Source of the DNA: Limnovirga soli
GTDB lineage: Bacteria > Bacteroidota > Bacteroidia > Chitinophagales > Chitinophagaceae
Assembly: GCF_013106755.1 (NCBI RefSeq)
Contig: NZ_WHPF01000014.1
Span: 1-64,000, forward strand
DNA length: 64,000 nucleotides
Reading direction: 5' to 3'
Shown here: positions 33,574 to 44,300 of the stretch, piece by piece
Numbering within the stretch: position 1 is the stretch's first letter
Layout: each line of letters begins with the position of its first letter
Notes under the pieces: generated by a model
What the model saw: the letters and a program-made list of their open reading frames with translations, nothing else
Databases searched by the model: none
Told to the model about the DNA's origin: nothing
Program-made: the position numbers and the translations under genes

Positions 33574-35040
33574 ATGAAAATTTACATACTCATAACGGCA
33601 ATATTTCTTGGAGAAAATGTGAATGGACAATACAATGAAAGTTCAATTTCAGATGATGTTCATCTTGATTCATATAATCAGATAATGAATTCCATTTCTT
33701 CAAAATCTATTTATGAAATAACTAATAAGTATAAAAGGCTTGCCAATAGCATTCAAGATAAAAGTGTACAACTTTTGAAAAATATACAAACGAAAGAAGC
33801 AAAAATCCAAAAGAGACAACAATCTTTTGATAGTATAAAATCAAATGAATTATTTGATGGTGCCAAAAATAAATACCTTGAATTGCAGACCATTATAAAG
33901 GGGCCGATCGATAAAACAGTTGTAAATCCTTTGTTAGAGTATATACCTGGCTTTGATAGTATTCAGTCTATGATAAAGTTTCTCAATCAACCCAATCTTA
34001 ACCTGCAAGGAATTACAAGCGATAAACTTCAACAATTGCAATCTTTAAATAGCCAGTTGCAATCATTACAATCAAGATTACAACAGGCGAATAATATTCA
34101 GAGTTTCATCAAAGAACGGGAAGCAACATTAAAATCAGCATTTGCAAATAAAGATTTATCTAAAGCATTACTTGGGTATAATAAGGAGGTTGTTTATTAT
34201 CAGCAGTGCTTGAAAGAATATAAGGCAATCCTGTATGACAAACGCCGCCTTGAAGAAAAACTGCTTGTATCAGTAAGGCACTTACCTGCGTTTCAACAAT
34301 TTATGCAAAAGAATAGTTATCTGGCTCAACTGTTTAAAATGCCTGATAATACTAATACGCCAGAAGCTTTGATAGGGTTACAAACTAGGGAAAATGTGCA
34401 AAGCCTTATTACAGAAAAAATCTCAGGGGCAGTTAGCGTAAATGCGGGGCAATATTTACAACAAGAACTAGGGTTAGTTCAACAACAGACAGGTATATTA
34501 AAAGATAAATTAAGCAAGTTTGGGGGCGAAAATAGCGATATGACAATGCCTGATTTTAAGCCAAATAATGAGCACACAAAATCATTTTTACAAAGACTTG
34601 AATATGGTTTAAATATTCAAAGTGAAAAGAGTAGATATTTATTGCCAGCTACCAGTGAAATAGCATTAACGCTCGGCTATAAGCTAAGTAGCACCAAAGT
34701 GATGGGTATTGGTATTTCATATTCACTTGGTTGGGGAACAGGATTAAATGACATCCATTTTTCTAATGAGGGAATTGGTTTTCGTAGCTATGCTGATCTA
34801 AAGCTTAAAGGAAGCATCTGGATTTCGGGTGGCTTTGAGTATAACTATTTACAACGCTTTAGTGATATCTCTAACTTAAAAAATATCGATGTCTGGCAGC
34901 GTAGTGCGTTAATGGGATTATCTAAAAAATATAAAGCGGGTAAGAAAGAAGGGAATATGCAATTGCTCTATGATTTTTTGGCTCTAAGACAGGTACCCGC
35001 AGGCCAGTCTTTAAAATTCCGCATTGGATATACTTTATAA
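33574..35040 (+). CDS. Secreted coiled-coil protein with putative outer-membrane barrel end (488 aa)
   Basis: A short signal peptide (MKIYILITAIFLGENVNGQ) is followed by ~280 residues of strong coiled-coil/helical sequence. It is rich in Gln, Leu and Lys (LQQLQSLNSQLQSLQSRLQQ). The last ~140 residues change to alternating strands (LTLGYKLSSTKVMGIGISYS, SYADLKLKGSIWISGG) ending in FRIGYTL. That looks like an outer-membrane beta-barrel terminus. No family recognised. It precedes the DUF5977 giant by 23 bp on the same strand, so the two are probably co-transcribed. It may be a surface anchor or transport partner. Confidence 0.75.
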   Translation: MKIYILITAIFLGENVNGQYNESSISDDVHLDSYNQIMNSISSKSIYEITNKYKRLANSIQDKSVQLLKNIQTKEAKIQKRQQSFDSIKSNELFDGAKNKYLELQTIIKGPIDKTVVNPLLEYIPGFDSIQSMIKFLNQPNLNLQGITSDKLQQLQSLNSQLQSLQSRLQQANNIQSFIKEREATLKSAFANKDLSKALLGYNKEVVYYQQCLKEYKAILYDKRRLEEKLLVSVRHLPAFQQFMQKNSYLAQLFKMPDNTNTPEALIGLQTRENVQSLITEKISGAVSVNAGQYLQQELGLVQQQTGILKDKLSKFGGENSDMTMPDFKPNNEHTKSFLQRLEYGLNIQSEKSRYLLPATSEIALTLGYKLSSTKVMGIGISYSLGWGTGLNDIHFSNEGIGFRSYADLKLKGSIWISGGFEYNYLQRFSDISNLKNIDVWQRSALMGLSKKYKAGKKEGNMQLLYDFLALRQVPAGQSLKFRIGYTL

Positions 35041-35063
35041 AATAATGATATACCTTAAAATAT

Positions 35064-38000
35064 ATGTACCTTAAAAATTCATCAATACCGATAACAATAG
35101 TGTTGCTATTTGCGTGGGTAACAGCATTCTCACAGACTGCTACAACTTCATTCACCCCCAAAATAATCCCGCCTTCTCCAAATGCAGCTACAATTGCAAA
35201 ATTCGGGGATATACCAGTAAGCCCATATACAGGCACCACAGATATTTCAATTCCGATATATACAGTCGGTACAAAAAGTATTTCAGTACCGGTAGGACTT
35301 GATTATCATACTGGTGGCATCCGCCTTTCTGAAGAATCGGGCTTAGTCGGGCTTGGCTGGGCTTTAAATGCAGGGGGGATGATCTCAAGAACAGTAAATG
35401 ATAAGGATGATTTTGATGGAACTTATTTTAATGCAAATCTTGGGGCTAGCAGTGTTCCAGAAGTTAAGGGAAAAATGGTATATCACACTGTGTCCACTGC
35501 ACTTGAGCAATTTGGTAATGGTCTTCAGAATCCTATGAGCTATACCCCGATTGGTATGGGTTTATATGGTTACGATTTCGGCTGCAGGTACACGGTATAT
35601 TCGGCTGAAAGCAACTACAATTTTTTCCCTGTTTTCAATACCGGGACTGTATCTCAAGATATGGAGCCGGATCAGTACACTTTTAATTTTCCAGGCGGAA
35701 GTGGCAAGTTCATAATTGCAAGGGATGGAAAAGTAGTATTACAAAAGCAGGAAAACTTAAAGGTTGAATATGCACCGAACGGTGCTTGGTTTGCAATAAC
35801 AGACGACCATGGTAATAAATTTTATTTCTTAGATATTGAGCTTTCCCAACCAGCTACAGGTATTGGCGGTTTTACGAAAAGTTCATGGTTGCTTTCTAAA
35901 ATAGTAACCCAGCAAAAAGACAGCGTCATGTTTAATTATTCAAGCGATAATACCTGGACAACTGTTAAAGGTATAGGCCATGAAACATTCCGTACTGGGT
36001 GCACTGGGTTTGACGGATCAATTTATACCAATGATGTTGCTCAAACTTATCTTAATAAAACATTGGATAATATTGATTGGGCAAATGGACAGATAAAATT
36101 TGAGTACGATGCAATCAGGACTGATTTGCAAAATGGTAAAAAATTAAACACGGTAAAAGTCTACAGCAAAGACCAATCAGGGTCGCTCCTCTATCTGAAA
36201 GAACACAGGCTTTATTATAGTTATTTCAATAATACCGCTTCCGATGAGCTGGAATTCAAAAGGCTCAGACTTGACAGTGTAAAAGAACTTTCCGGGAATA
36301 CAGTTTTGCCACCGTATTTTTTTACATATAATATGCCTGCAACACTTCAAAATTTGCTTGGAAAACATTATTCCAGCGTAGATCACTGGGGTTATTTTAA
36401 TGGAAAATCAAATGCTATAAACGGAGATTTTGCAAAAGGGTTCACAGCACCTTTTACAGGGATAATCAATATTGGCGATAACTATAGTGGTAATATTAAT
36501 ACAGCACAATATATTAATCTGACGGGAGCAGACAGGGAAGCCGATTCAGCTTTTATGAAAGCCTTCGTTTTAAAACAGGTTAATTACCCTACAGGTGGAT
36601 TTACTGTACTTGAATATGATCCCAATTATTACGACTATGACAGTTCCAAAGGATTATCCGGTTGTAAGGATTTTGAATATGTAAAGACAATTAGCAAAGT
36701 GGTACAGGTAAATGTAAACAATAACGGGACATATACCGGTACCATTGATTTTTCAGATATTTATCTAACATCTAATCTTGTTTCAAATGCGAACCTCACT
36801 GTTTCTTTCCGGGCGGCGAAAAGTGACAGTTTGAACTATTACCACAATGCTTTAGGATATGGCAAAATAAATTTTGTATTTCAGAACAATACAACGGATA
36901 TTTCGAATAGCGGTTTACAATGCAGCGGAACAATGAACGGCGGGAACTGTTCCGGAACAGTCTATTCTATGGCTATTCCTATAACTATCGAATCAGCAAC
37001 CACTTATAGCTGGACTGGCTACATTGATCCAAAAATTAATATCTCTTCGGGTTTTTTGGATATTACGGCCACATTTACTTATTTGATACCGGAATACAAA
37101 ACGAAAACGATCATGATGGCAGGCGGTCTAAGAATTAAGTCCATCGCTGATTATGCTGCAAGTGGAACGCTGGCAAAAAAAAGAACTTATGATTACGGCT
37201 ATCAGCAGGATAGAAATGCAGATGGTACGAGTGAAAACTATTCCTATGGCAGGTTAATGGGGTATATTTCTTATGCACGTTATGAACCTGTTATTATAAC
37301 AATCAGCAATCCTCCACAACCTTCCAATCAATTTCTTTGCCGGAATCTTAGCCGTTATTCAAGCAATTTCTCAGGATTTACAAGTATGTCTTCCGGAAAC
37401 ATTGTTGGATATGATCAGGTTATAGAATATACAATTGATCCTTCAAACAATGATGATAACGGTAAAACGGTCTACACTTTTTTCAACAGCTCAGACACTT
37501 CATTTAGTTATGGTGGATTTCGTTTACCCGGTGTAAGCAATTTACCCAATAATTTGAATGGACTTTCAAAATCAAAAACAAATTTTAAAAAAATAGGTAA
37601 AGTTTATAGTAAGGTTTCTGAAAGTAATTACTATTATCATAGCACAAACCGCATTTTATATAATGCCCCAAAATATAATTTTTATTGGGATATAATAAAT
37701 GCTGTCAGATCAAATTCTGGTTGCCCTTTAGGTATTGATTCACTTACAACACCTTTGATTACTTGCTTTTATCCTGCTATCAGTTCTGAGAAAATACTTT
37801 TCGACTCGACAGTGGAAAAAATTTTTGACCAAAATGATATAAACAAAATAATTGTTACAAAATCTTATAACTTTTATGATAATCCCAAACATTTCCAACT
37901 AACAAGGAACCAAACTACAGACAGTAAATTAAACACTCATGTGGCATTTATGAAATATCCACAAGATTACATTACCTCGGGAAATATTACAGGAAACACA

Positions 38001-39431
38001 ATTCTTGACAGCTTGATAGGAAAAAATATGCTCGGGACTGTAATTGAAAAAAGGGACAGTTTATATTATTCGGGTTCTTCTACAGGTTATGTTATCGGAG
38101 CTCAATTAAGTAAGTACCGTTTTTTAAACCAAAATGTTTTAGGGTTAGATAAGCAATACCAGTTAGCTGTAGCCTCTCCAGTTACAAATTTTCAACCATA
38201 CACAATTAGTGGCAACTCTACCACTCAGGATAACCGATATAGGCAAATGATTAGCTTTGACACTTACGATAATAATTACAATATCCTTCAGTTTACACAA
38301 GCTAATCATGCACCATCTGCTTTTGTTTACGACTATAACAATCAGTACCCTGTAGCTCAGGTAATAAAAGCTACAAGTGACCAGGTTGCATCAACCTCCT
38401 TTGAATCAGATGGCAAGGGAAATTGGAATAATTTTACTGGCCTAATTACTAATGTTACCTCAACACCCTATCCTCCAACCGGTAATAAATATTATAATCT
38501 TACTACCTCAGCTCCACTTTCAAAAGTCGTGACCATAGGCAAATCATATACAATTTCATATTGGAGTAAAAATGGTATTTACAATATTACAGGTGGCGGC
38601 TCAACCATTAATACAACTGGTATTACTGTAGGAGCATGGACTTATTATGAACAAAAAACAACGGCATCATTAAATACTTTAGCAATTACAGGGACTGGGG
38701 CAATAGATGAAGTTAGATTATATCCTGCTGACGCGCAGATGACTACCTATACCTACGATGCTTTTGGTGGTATTACCAGCCAGTGTGATATCAACAACAG
38801 AATCTCCTATTATGAATATGACGGACTTCATAGGCTAAGCCTCATCAGAGATCAGAATAAGAATATCATTAAACAATTTTGCTATAACTATGCAGGTCAG
38901 CCTACAAATTGTGACGGAAATATTTTTTACAATGTTGCTAAATCTCAGGTGTTTACAAAAAAAGATTGCTCCCCCACATATTATAATGGCAGTTCCATTA
39001 CATACAATGTTAATGCGAATAAATATTACTCTTTTATAAGCCAGGCCGATGCTGATCAAAAAGCATTAGAAGACATTGTTGCGAATGGTCAAAATTATGC
39101 AAATGCAAATGGCACTTGTACTATACCACCAATGATTAATCTAAAGTATACCAATTCTACTCCTACTTCAATGGTTGCTGTATTTAAGCATATGCCATCA
39201 GGAACAACATACACTTTTTCTTTAGCTGCAAATGTTACAACCCAAACAATTATTGGCCAAATAATGCAGGGAGGACCTTACGATGTAACAATAACTCCAA
39301 CAAACGGTTCATTTTTGTATAGTTATCAGGTGTATAGTTATATTCAAAACAACATACACACATTTAATTATGTCGACATGCCAACGATTTGTTCAACCTG
39401 CGGAATCATATCAGTTTCAAACCAACATTAA
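35064..39431 (+). CDS. Giant secreted SpvB/RHS-like protein with DUF5977 region (1455 aa)
   Basis: A signal peptide ends at TAFSQ. The N-terminus (IPVSPYTGTTDISIPIYTV, then ESGLVGLGWALNAGGMISR) is the 'GLGW-x-L-x-x-GG-I-x-R' pattern of SpvB/TcaC-type and Bacteroidota RHS-like proteins. Hundreds of residues of Tyr/Asn-rich strands follow. Near residue 1230 true YD-type repeats appear (TTYTYDAFGGITSQ, YYEYDGLHRLSLIRD). Residues ~1290-1350 fit DUF5977 (FTKKDCSPTYYNGS, ISQADADQKALEDI). The C-terminal 100 residues end in Cys-containing strands. No catalytic toxin motif is visible. Surface display and a shell-like fold are inferred. Confidence 0.85.
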   Translation: MYLKNSSIPITIVLLFAWVTAFSQTATTSFTPKIIPPSPNAATIAKFGDIPVSPYTGTTDISIPIYTVGTKSISVPVGLDYHTGGIRLSEESGLVGLGWALNAGGMISRTVNDKDDFDGTYFNANLGASSVPEVKGKMVYHTVSTALEQFGNGLQNPMSYTPIGMGLYGYDFGCRYTVYSAESNYNFFPVFNTGTVSQDMEPDQYTFNFPGGSGKFIIARDGKVVLQKQENLKVEYAPNGAWFAITDDHGNKFYFLDIELSQPATGIGGFTKSSWLLSKIVTQQKDSVMFNYSSDNTWTTVKGIGHETFRTGCTGFDGSIYTNDVAQTYLNKTLDNIDWANGQIKFEYDAIRTDLQNGKKLNTVKVYSKDQSGSLLYLKEHRLYYSYFNNTASDELEFKRLRLDSVKELSGNTVLPPYFFTYNMPATLQNLLGKHYSSVDHWGYFNGKSNAINGDFAKGFTAPFTGIINIGDNYSGNINTAQYINLTGADREADSAFMKAFVLKQVNYPTGGFTVLEYDPNYYDYDSSKGLSGCKDFEYVKTISKVVQVNVNNNGTYTGTIDFSDIYLTSNLVSNANLTVSFRAAKSDSLNYYHNALGYGKINFVFQNNTTDISNSGLQCSGTMNGGNCSGTVYSMAIPITIESATTYSWTGYIDPKINISSGFLDITATFTYLIPEYKTKTIMMAGGLRIKSIADYAASGTLAKKRTYDYGYQQDRNADGTSENYSYGRLMGYISYARYEPVIITISNPPQPSNQFLCRNLSRYSSNFSGFTSMSSGNIVGYDQVIEYTIDPSNNDDNGKTVYTFFNSSDTSFSYGGFRLPGVSNLPNNLNGLSKSKTNFKKIGKVYSKVSESNYYYHSTNRILYNAPKYNFYWDIINAVRSNSGCPLGIDSLTTPLITCFYPAISSEKILFDSTVEKIFDQNDINKIIVTKSYNFYDNPKHFQLTRNQTTDSKLNTHVAFMKYPQDYITSGNITGNTILDSLIGKNMLGTVIEKRDSLYYSGSSTGYVIGAQLSKYRFLNQNVLGLDKQYQLAVASPVTNFQPYTISGNSTTQDNRYRQMISFDTYDNNYNILQFTQANHAPSAFVYDYNNQYPVAQVIKATSDQVASTSFESDGKGNWNNFTGLITNVTSTPYPPTGNKYYNLTTSAPLSKVVTIGKSYTISYWSKNGIYNITGGGSTINTTGITVGAWTYYEQKTTASLNTLAITGTGAIDEVRLYPADAQMTTYTYDAFGGITSQCDINNRISYYEYDGLHRLSLIRDQNKNIIKQFCYNYAGQPTNCDGNIFYNVAKSQVFTKKDCSPTYYNGSSITYNVNANKYYSFISQADADQKALEDIVANGQNYANANGTCTIPPMINLKYTNSTPTSMVAVFKHMPSGTTYTFSLAANVTTQTIIGQIMQGGPYDVTITPTNGSFLYSYQVYSYIQNNIHTFNYVDMPTICSTCGIISVSNQH

Positions 39432-39442
39432 AATTTCTGAAA

Positions 39443-39997
39443 ATGAGCAAAGCTATTTTTCTTTTATTGTATATTTTTCTACTACATCCTTTAATGCCAT
39501 CCAGTGCTGTAAATATTTTTGATCTCCAGTTTAAAAGCATTGACAATATCCTGATTAATATGTCTGATTACCAGAATAAACATTTAGTGGTAGTAGAATT
39601 TGATGCATCAAATCCTGACAGAGATGTATTGCTATCTCTTGATTCATTGTACAAAACAGATACAGAAAATATTAAAATAATTGCTGTTCCTTGTTTAGAT
39701 TTTGGCTACCCGGCCAATATTGAAAACATGAGGAAGCTTTTACTTGATACACTAAATTTAAGTTTTTCAATCACTGATACTGGTTTTGCAAAAAAAAAGC
39801 CCACCTCTAATCAGCATATACTTATGAAATGGATAACTACCCAAAGTGAAAATGGACACGTAGATAATGATATAACTGAAGCAGGGCAGCTTTTTATTAT
39901 TAGCAAAAAGGGATTGTTATATGCAAGCCTCAGCAGGCAGAATATTTTTGAAAAGGATTTGATTCAATTTCTAATAAATAATGAACCGGCAGAATAA
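39443..39997 (+). CDS. Thioredoxin-fold protein related to glutathione peroxidase, catalytic Cys absent (184 aa)
   Basis: A signal peptide (MSKAIFLLLYIFLLHPLMPSS) precedes a thioredoxin-fold domain. Similarity to glutathione peroxidases shows in VVVEFDASNPDRDVLLSLD, IIAVPCLDFGYPANIENM (GPx: ilafPCnqFg) and the C-terminal 'ILMKWI ... QLFIISKKGLLY'. The peroxidatic Cys/Sec (normally in AS-x-C/U-G) is replaced: the strand reads DASNPD. A peroxidase role is therefore unlikely. The start at 39443 gives a clean signal peptide. A longer frame from 39389 would overlap the preceding gene. Confidence 0.6.
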   Translation: MSKAIFLLLYIFLLHPLMPSSAVNIFDLQFKSIDNILINMSDYQNKHLVVVEFDASNPDRDVLLSLDSLYKTDTENIKIIAVPCLDFGYPANIENMRKLLLDTLNLSFSITDTGFAKKKPTSNQHILMKWITTQSENGHVDNDITEAGQLFIISKKGLLYASLSRQNIFEKDLIQFLINNEPAE

Positions 39998-40077
39998 GAA
40001 TTTTAAAAAAATGCTCCTGTACTATACTTAAAAATTAATAATTTATGAGACAAGCTACAGAATCAACATGAAACATT

Positions 40078-40097
40078 CTTGGGTCGCACACTTGTAC
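40078..40097 (+). repeat. Intergenic GCAC element, copy 11
   Basis: CTTGGGTCGCACACTTGTAC in the 299-bp gap inside the Rhs-like island (one mismatch from the core). The element is thus also present in the presumably acquired DNA. Confidence 0.8.
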
Positions 40098-40296
40098 TTC
40101 AAAACATTTTTCCGCAAGCCCCTTTTCTTAATACCGTTTCTTTTTGATATAAGTTGGCATAAGCTTTTAACAGGTAATGAAATTATTATTCAACAACGAA
40201 TGAGAGTTTAATAATTTCTAAAGGGATAAATATCAAACAGAAAATATAAAAAACATAAATCAGACTTTTATATTAATACAATTAAAATTATTGAAG

Positions 40297-41352
40297 ATGC
40301 ATAATAACATTAAGGTAAATATCCTCAAAAAAATAATTTCTTTAACCGCGCTAAATTTAATTTTAACCACTATAATTATGGGGCAAACTAACAAATTTCC
40401 AGCAACTGGGAATGCGGGAATAGGAACCCTAACTCCTTTAACAGCGCTTGAGATTAATGCTGCGGGAACAACTGTCGGTGGCAGTTCCCAGCTTGTTGCG
40501 CTCCTAAGAAATACAAACTATAATTCAACACACTCATCTGGTGAAACCAGATTGGGGTTTGGTTTTGCCAATCATTACGGTGCAGCAATATCTGCTCAAA
40601 AAGAAACAGTCAACACAACAGGATTTCGTTTTTATACAGAGTATGGATATAATACTCCATTGTTAGCATTATCCATTAACGCTTTAGGTAATATTGGAAT
40701 CGGCAATTCAGCACCTCCAGGAAAACTGAGTGTATCTAGTAACACTGCTGCAGCAAATGGATTTTCAGAAATCACTATCGACAACCTTGGTGCAGGAAAT
40801 TTTAATGGTAGCTCAATCCGAAATATATACACACAAAGTTCTCCATCTCCATTAAACCCCAGGTTGGCATTTCTGGTTCAAAATACTGGCACAAATACTT
40901 ATGCTAATCTGATAGAAAGAATGACTATTCTAGGAAATGGTAATGTATTGATTGGAAAATCTACACAGGCAAACAGTACCTATATGTTGGATGTGAACGG
41001 CATAATAAGATCTAATCAGGTGGTAGTTAATACAAACGGAGCAGATTATGTATTTGATCAGTCATATAAGCTTGCAACTCTAAGTCAGGTAGAAGATTTT
41101 ATAAATAGCAATCATCATCTGCCAGAAATAGCCAGTGCTGAAGAAATGCAAAAAAATGGTGTGAGCCTGGGTGAAAATCAGATACTACTATTAAAAAAAA
41201 TCGAAGAATTAACGCTCTACCTGATTGATCAACATAAAAAGCAACTGGCCCAGCAGGAACTTATTGACCAACAGGCGAAGTTGCTAAATGAGCAGCAGGC
41301 GGTATTAAAAGATATGCAGGCAGCGATTGGTAAACTAAAAAACCATCAATAA
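40297..41352 (+). CDS. Tail-fibre-like secreted protein with C-terminal coiled coil (351 aa)
   Basis: A signal peptide (ending IIMGQ) is followed by Gly/Asn-rich repeats of beta-helix type (TGNAGIGTLTPLTALEINAAG, LSINALGNIGIGNSAPPGKL, GNGNVLIGKSTQ). Then comes the motif 'LATLSQVEDFINSNHHLPEI', and a Gln/Leu-rich coiled coil closes the protein. The segment 'V..FI..N.HLP.I.S..EM...G' is frequent in Bacteroidota tail-fibre-like surface proteins next to RHS genes. The start is set at ATG 40297, although TTG at 40291 is in frame. Confidence 0.8.
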   Translation: MHNNIKVNILKKIISLTALNLILTTIIMGQTNKFPATGNAGIGTLTPLTALEINAAGTTVGGSSQLVALLRNTNYNSTHSSGETRLGFGFANHYGAAISAQKETVNTTGFRFYTEYGYNTPLLALSINALGNIGIGNSAPPGKLSVSSNTAAANGFSEITIDNLGAGNFNGSSIRNIYTQSSPSPLNPRLAFLVQNTGTNTYANLIERMTILGNGNVLIGKSTQANSTYMLDVNGIIRSNQVVVNTNGADYVFDQSYKLATLSQVEDFINSNHHLPEIASAEEMQKNGVSLGENQILLLKKIEELTLYLIDQHKKQLAQQELIDQQAKLLNEQQAVLKDMQAAIGKLKNHQ

Positions 41353-41397
41353 AAGCAGGCAGACCAAACCATGTATCACTATTAATTAAGTAAGATT

Positions 41398-44300
41398 ATG
41401 AAGATACTTCATACCCGAAGGCTTTTACTATTGCTAATGGCAGGTTGTCTGGCAAATCCGTATCCAGTAAAGGCACAGGCCAATATACCTACTACAGCCA
41501 ATCAGGCATCGGCTTTAGGGGGTGGAGTAACTGTTAACAAACCGGGTGCTTATGCTACAGGTATACCACTAAGCCTTATCCGGTCATTTGATCCGCAGCA
41601 ACCCTATATGCTCGAAACAGATGTATACTCCAATTCAAGAACAGCGGCGGAAGTAGCACATACAACGCAATATGTTGATGGGTTGGGCAGGCCGCTGCAA
41701 ACCGTTGGCTGGCAGGCGTCACCTTCAGGAAAAGATATTGTTGCTCCGGTGGTTTATGATGCATATTGCAGGGAACAGTATAAATTTTTACCATATACTT
41801 CTACTGGTACTGACGGAACCTTTAAAGCAGACCCTTTTGGGGAACAAAGTACTTTTTACGGAACAACATACACCAGCGAGCAACCTGCCTATACCAATGA
41901 AAAAATTTATTACAGCATGGTACAGTATGAAGCCTCACCTTTAAACAGGGTTTTGAAAACTATGGCATCAGGCAATAGTTGGGCAGGAAATAATAAGGGC
42001 GTCCAGCAGCAGTATTTTGTAAATGACGGCAACGATCTTGTGCGTGCATGGGATATTACTTATTCATTGCTTACATATATCAATAATGACATTACTACCA
42101 ATATCCCTACCAGCATAACAACATATGCAGCGGGCCAGCTATCCGAAACCGTGAGTATCGATGAACACAATAATCAGGTAATTGAATATAAGGATAACCA
42201 GGGGAATACGGTACTAAACAAAGTACAAATAGGTACAGTTAACGGTGCTGCTCCATATACCAATTGGCTATGTACTTTCTATGTATATGACGATCTTGGC
42301 AGGTTAAGGTTTGTAATTCCACCAAAAGCTGTAGCACAAATGATTAGTGCAGGGAATTGGACATTGACTTCAGCACTAGTTAATGAATTATGTTTCCGTT
42401 ATGAATACGACGACCGCCAGCGGATGATTGCTAAAAAAGTGCCCGGAGCAGGCTGGGTATATATGGTGTATGATCAGAACGACAGGCTGGTATTTGTACA
42501 AGATGCCAATATGCGTGTCAAAAACCAATGGATGGGAACTATTTATGATGGACTAAGCAGACCTATACAAACAGGGGTGTTAACCTATAGTAGTGGAGCA
42601 ACCAGTTTACAAGCTTGGGTAACGGCCAATACTGGTAGTTTTAATGAAAGTAATCAATCTGTTACTGGAAATAATCCTACAGTAGCAGAAAAAAATCTCT
42701 ATTTAGCAAACAGGCAGCCGGGAATATCAATCTACCAGGCAACTACAAACATATTTTTTGAAAATGGGTTTATCAGTGAAACCGGTGCAGCATTTTCTAC
42801 TCTCATCAGTGGCAGTACCGGTGCAGGCTTTAGTAATTCCGTTACGATAAGTGATAACCCTTTACCCACAGGTTCCACCTTTACAGTATTGACCATTACT
42901 AATTATGACAATTACAGCAATACTGCCAAAACCTACGACAACAGCAATAATAGCAAATTAGATCAAGGGGCCAATACATACGCTGAGGCTTTGCCGACGC
43001 AAGCAAGTGTGCAGGTGAAAGGAATGGTCACCAGTTCAAAAGTCAGGGTAATAGAAAATGCCACAGACCTCACAAAGGGCGCATGGCTGGAAACAGTGAA
43101 TTTTTATGATGACAAAGGCAGGGTAATACAGGTAAGTGCTGGTAATTATAAGGGTGGAACAGATGTGGTAACCAACCGATATAATTTTATTAATAAAGTT
43201 GTTTGTAATTACTTAGTTCATAACAATGCATCTGGTAATACAAACAACCTACGTGTGAAAACAAATATGGATTATGATGCTGCTGGACGGTTAAAGACTA
43301 TTACTAAGCAAATTAATGATGATGTATCTACCAAAAGGCTTATCAGCAGGTTTGACTATGACGCAACAGGACAAATCAAGCGCAAACAAGTTGGTCAAAA
43401 AACAGCTGTCGATAATACGGCGATGGAGGATCAGAGCTATGCTTATAATATCCGTGGCTGGTTAAAAGGAATCAACTGGAGTTATGGCAGTAAACCTACC
43501 AGTTCGCAGGTGAATATCCAGAACAACAAATGGTTTGGTATGGATTTGAGTTATGACTGGGGCTTTAGCAATAACCAGTACAATGGCAATATTGGCGGTT
43601 CTCGCTGGGTAAATGGAGGGGACGGAAAAGAAAGGGCTTATGGTTATGGCTATGATGCAGCCAATCGTTTATTGAAGGCAGATTTTAAACAAAATTTTGG
43701 GAGTGGCAGCAGCCCTACTTGGGCAAATACTGACCCGGGGAATGCCGGTTTTACGATAGATTTTAGTGTAAAGATGGGAGATGGAAATTCTGCTTCATCT
43801 GCTTATGATGAGAATGGTAATATAAAACAAATGCAGCAGTGGGGATTGCTGCTAAATGCCAGTCCGCAAATTGATAACCTGAACTATACTTATCAAAACG
43901 GAGGCATTGGTAATAAGTTAAGAGCAGTAAACGATGCTACTGGTACAACAGATAATCATCTTGGGGATTTTACCAATAAGAATACCACCGCTGATGACTA
44001 CGGGTATGATTTGAATGGCAACATGATTACAGACTTAAACAAAAGGCTAAATGGTAATACTGGTATCGACCAGACAAGTGGTGGAGCTATTACCTATAAT
44101 TTTCTTAATCTGCCCTGGCAAATCACCGTAAAAAACGATGATGGATCGGCAAAGGGAAGCATTACATATATCTATGATGCCACAGGTAACAAATTAGAAA
44201 AGCGGGTGAATGAATTGGCTTCTATAGCAAACGGTAATACATCTAAGCAAACCAATACAGCTTACCTTGGTAGTTTTGTATATGAGAATAGTGTATTACA

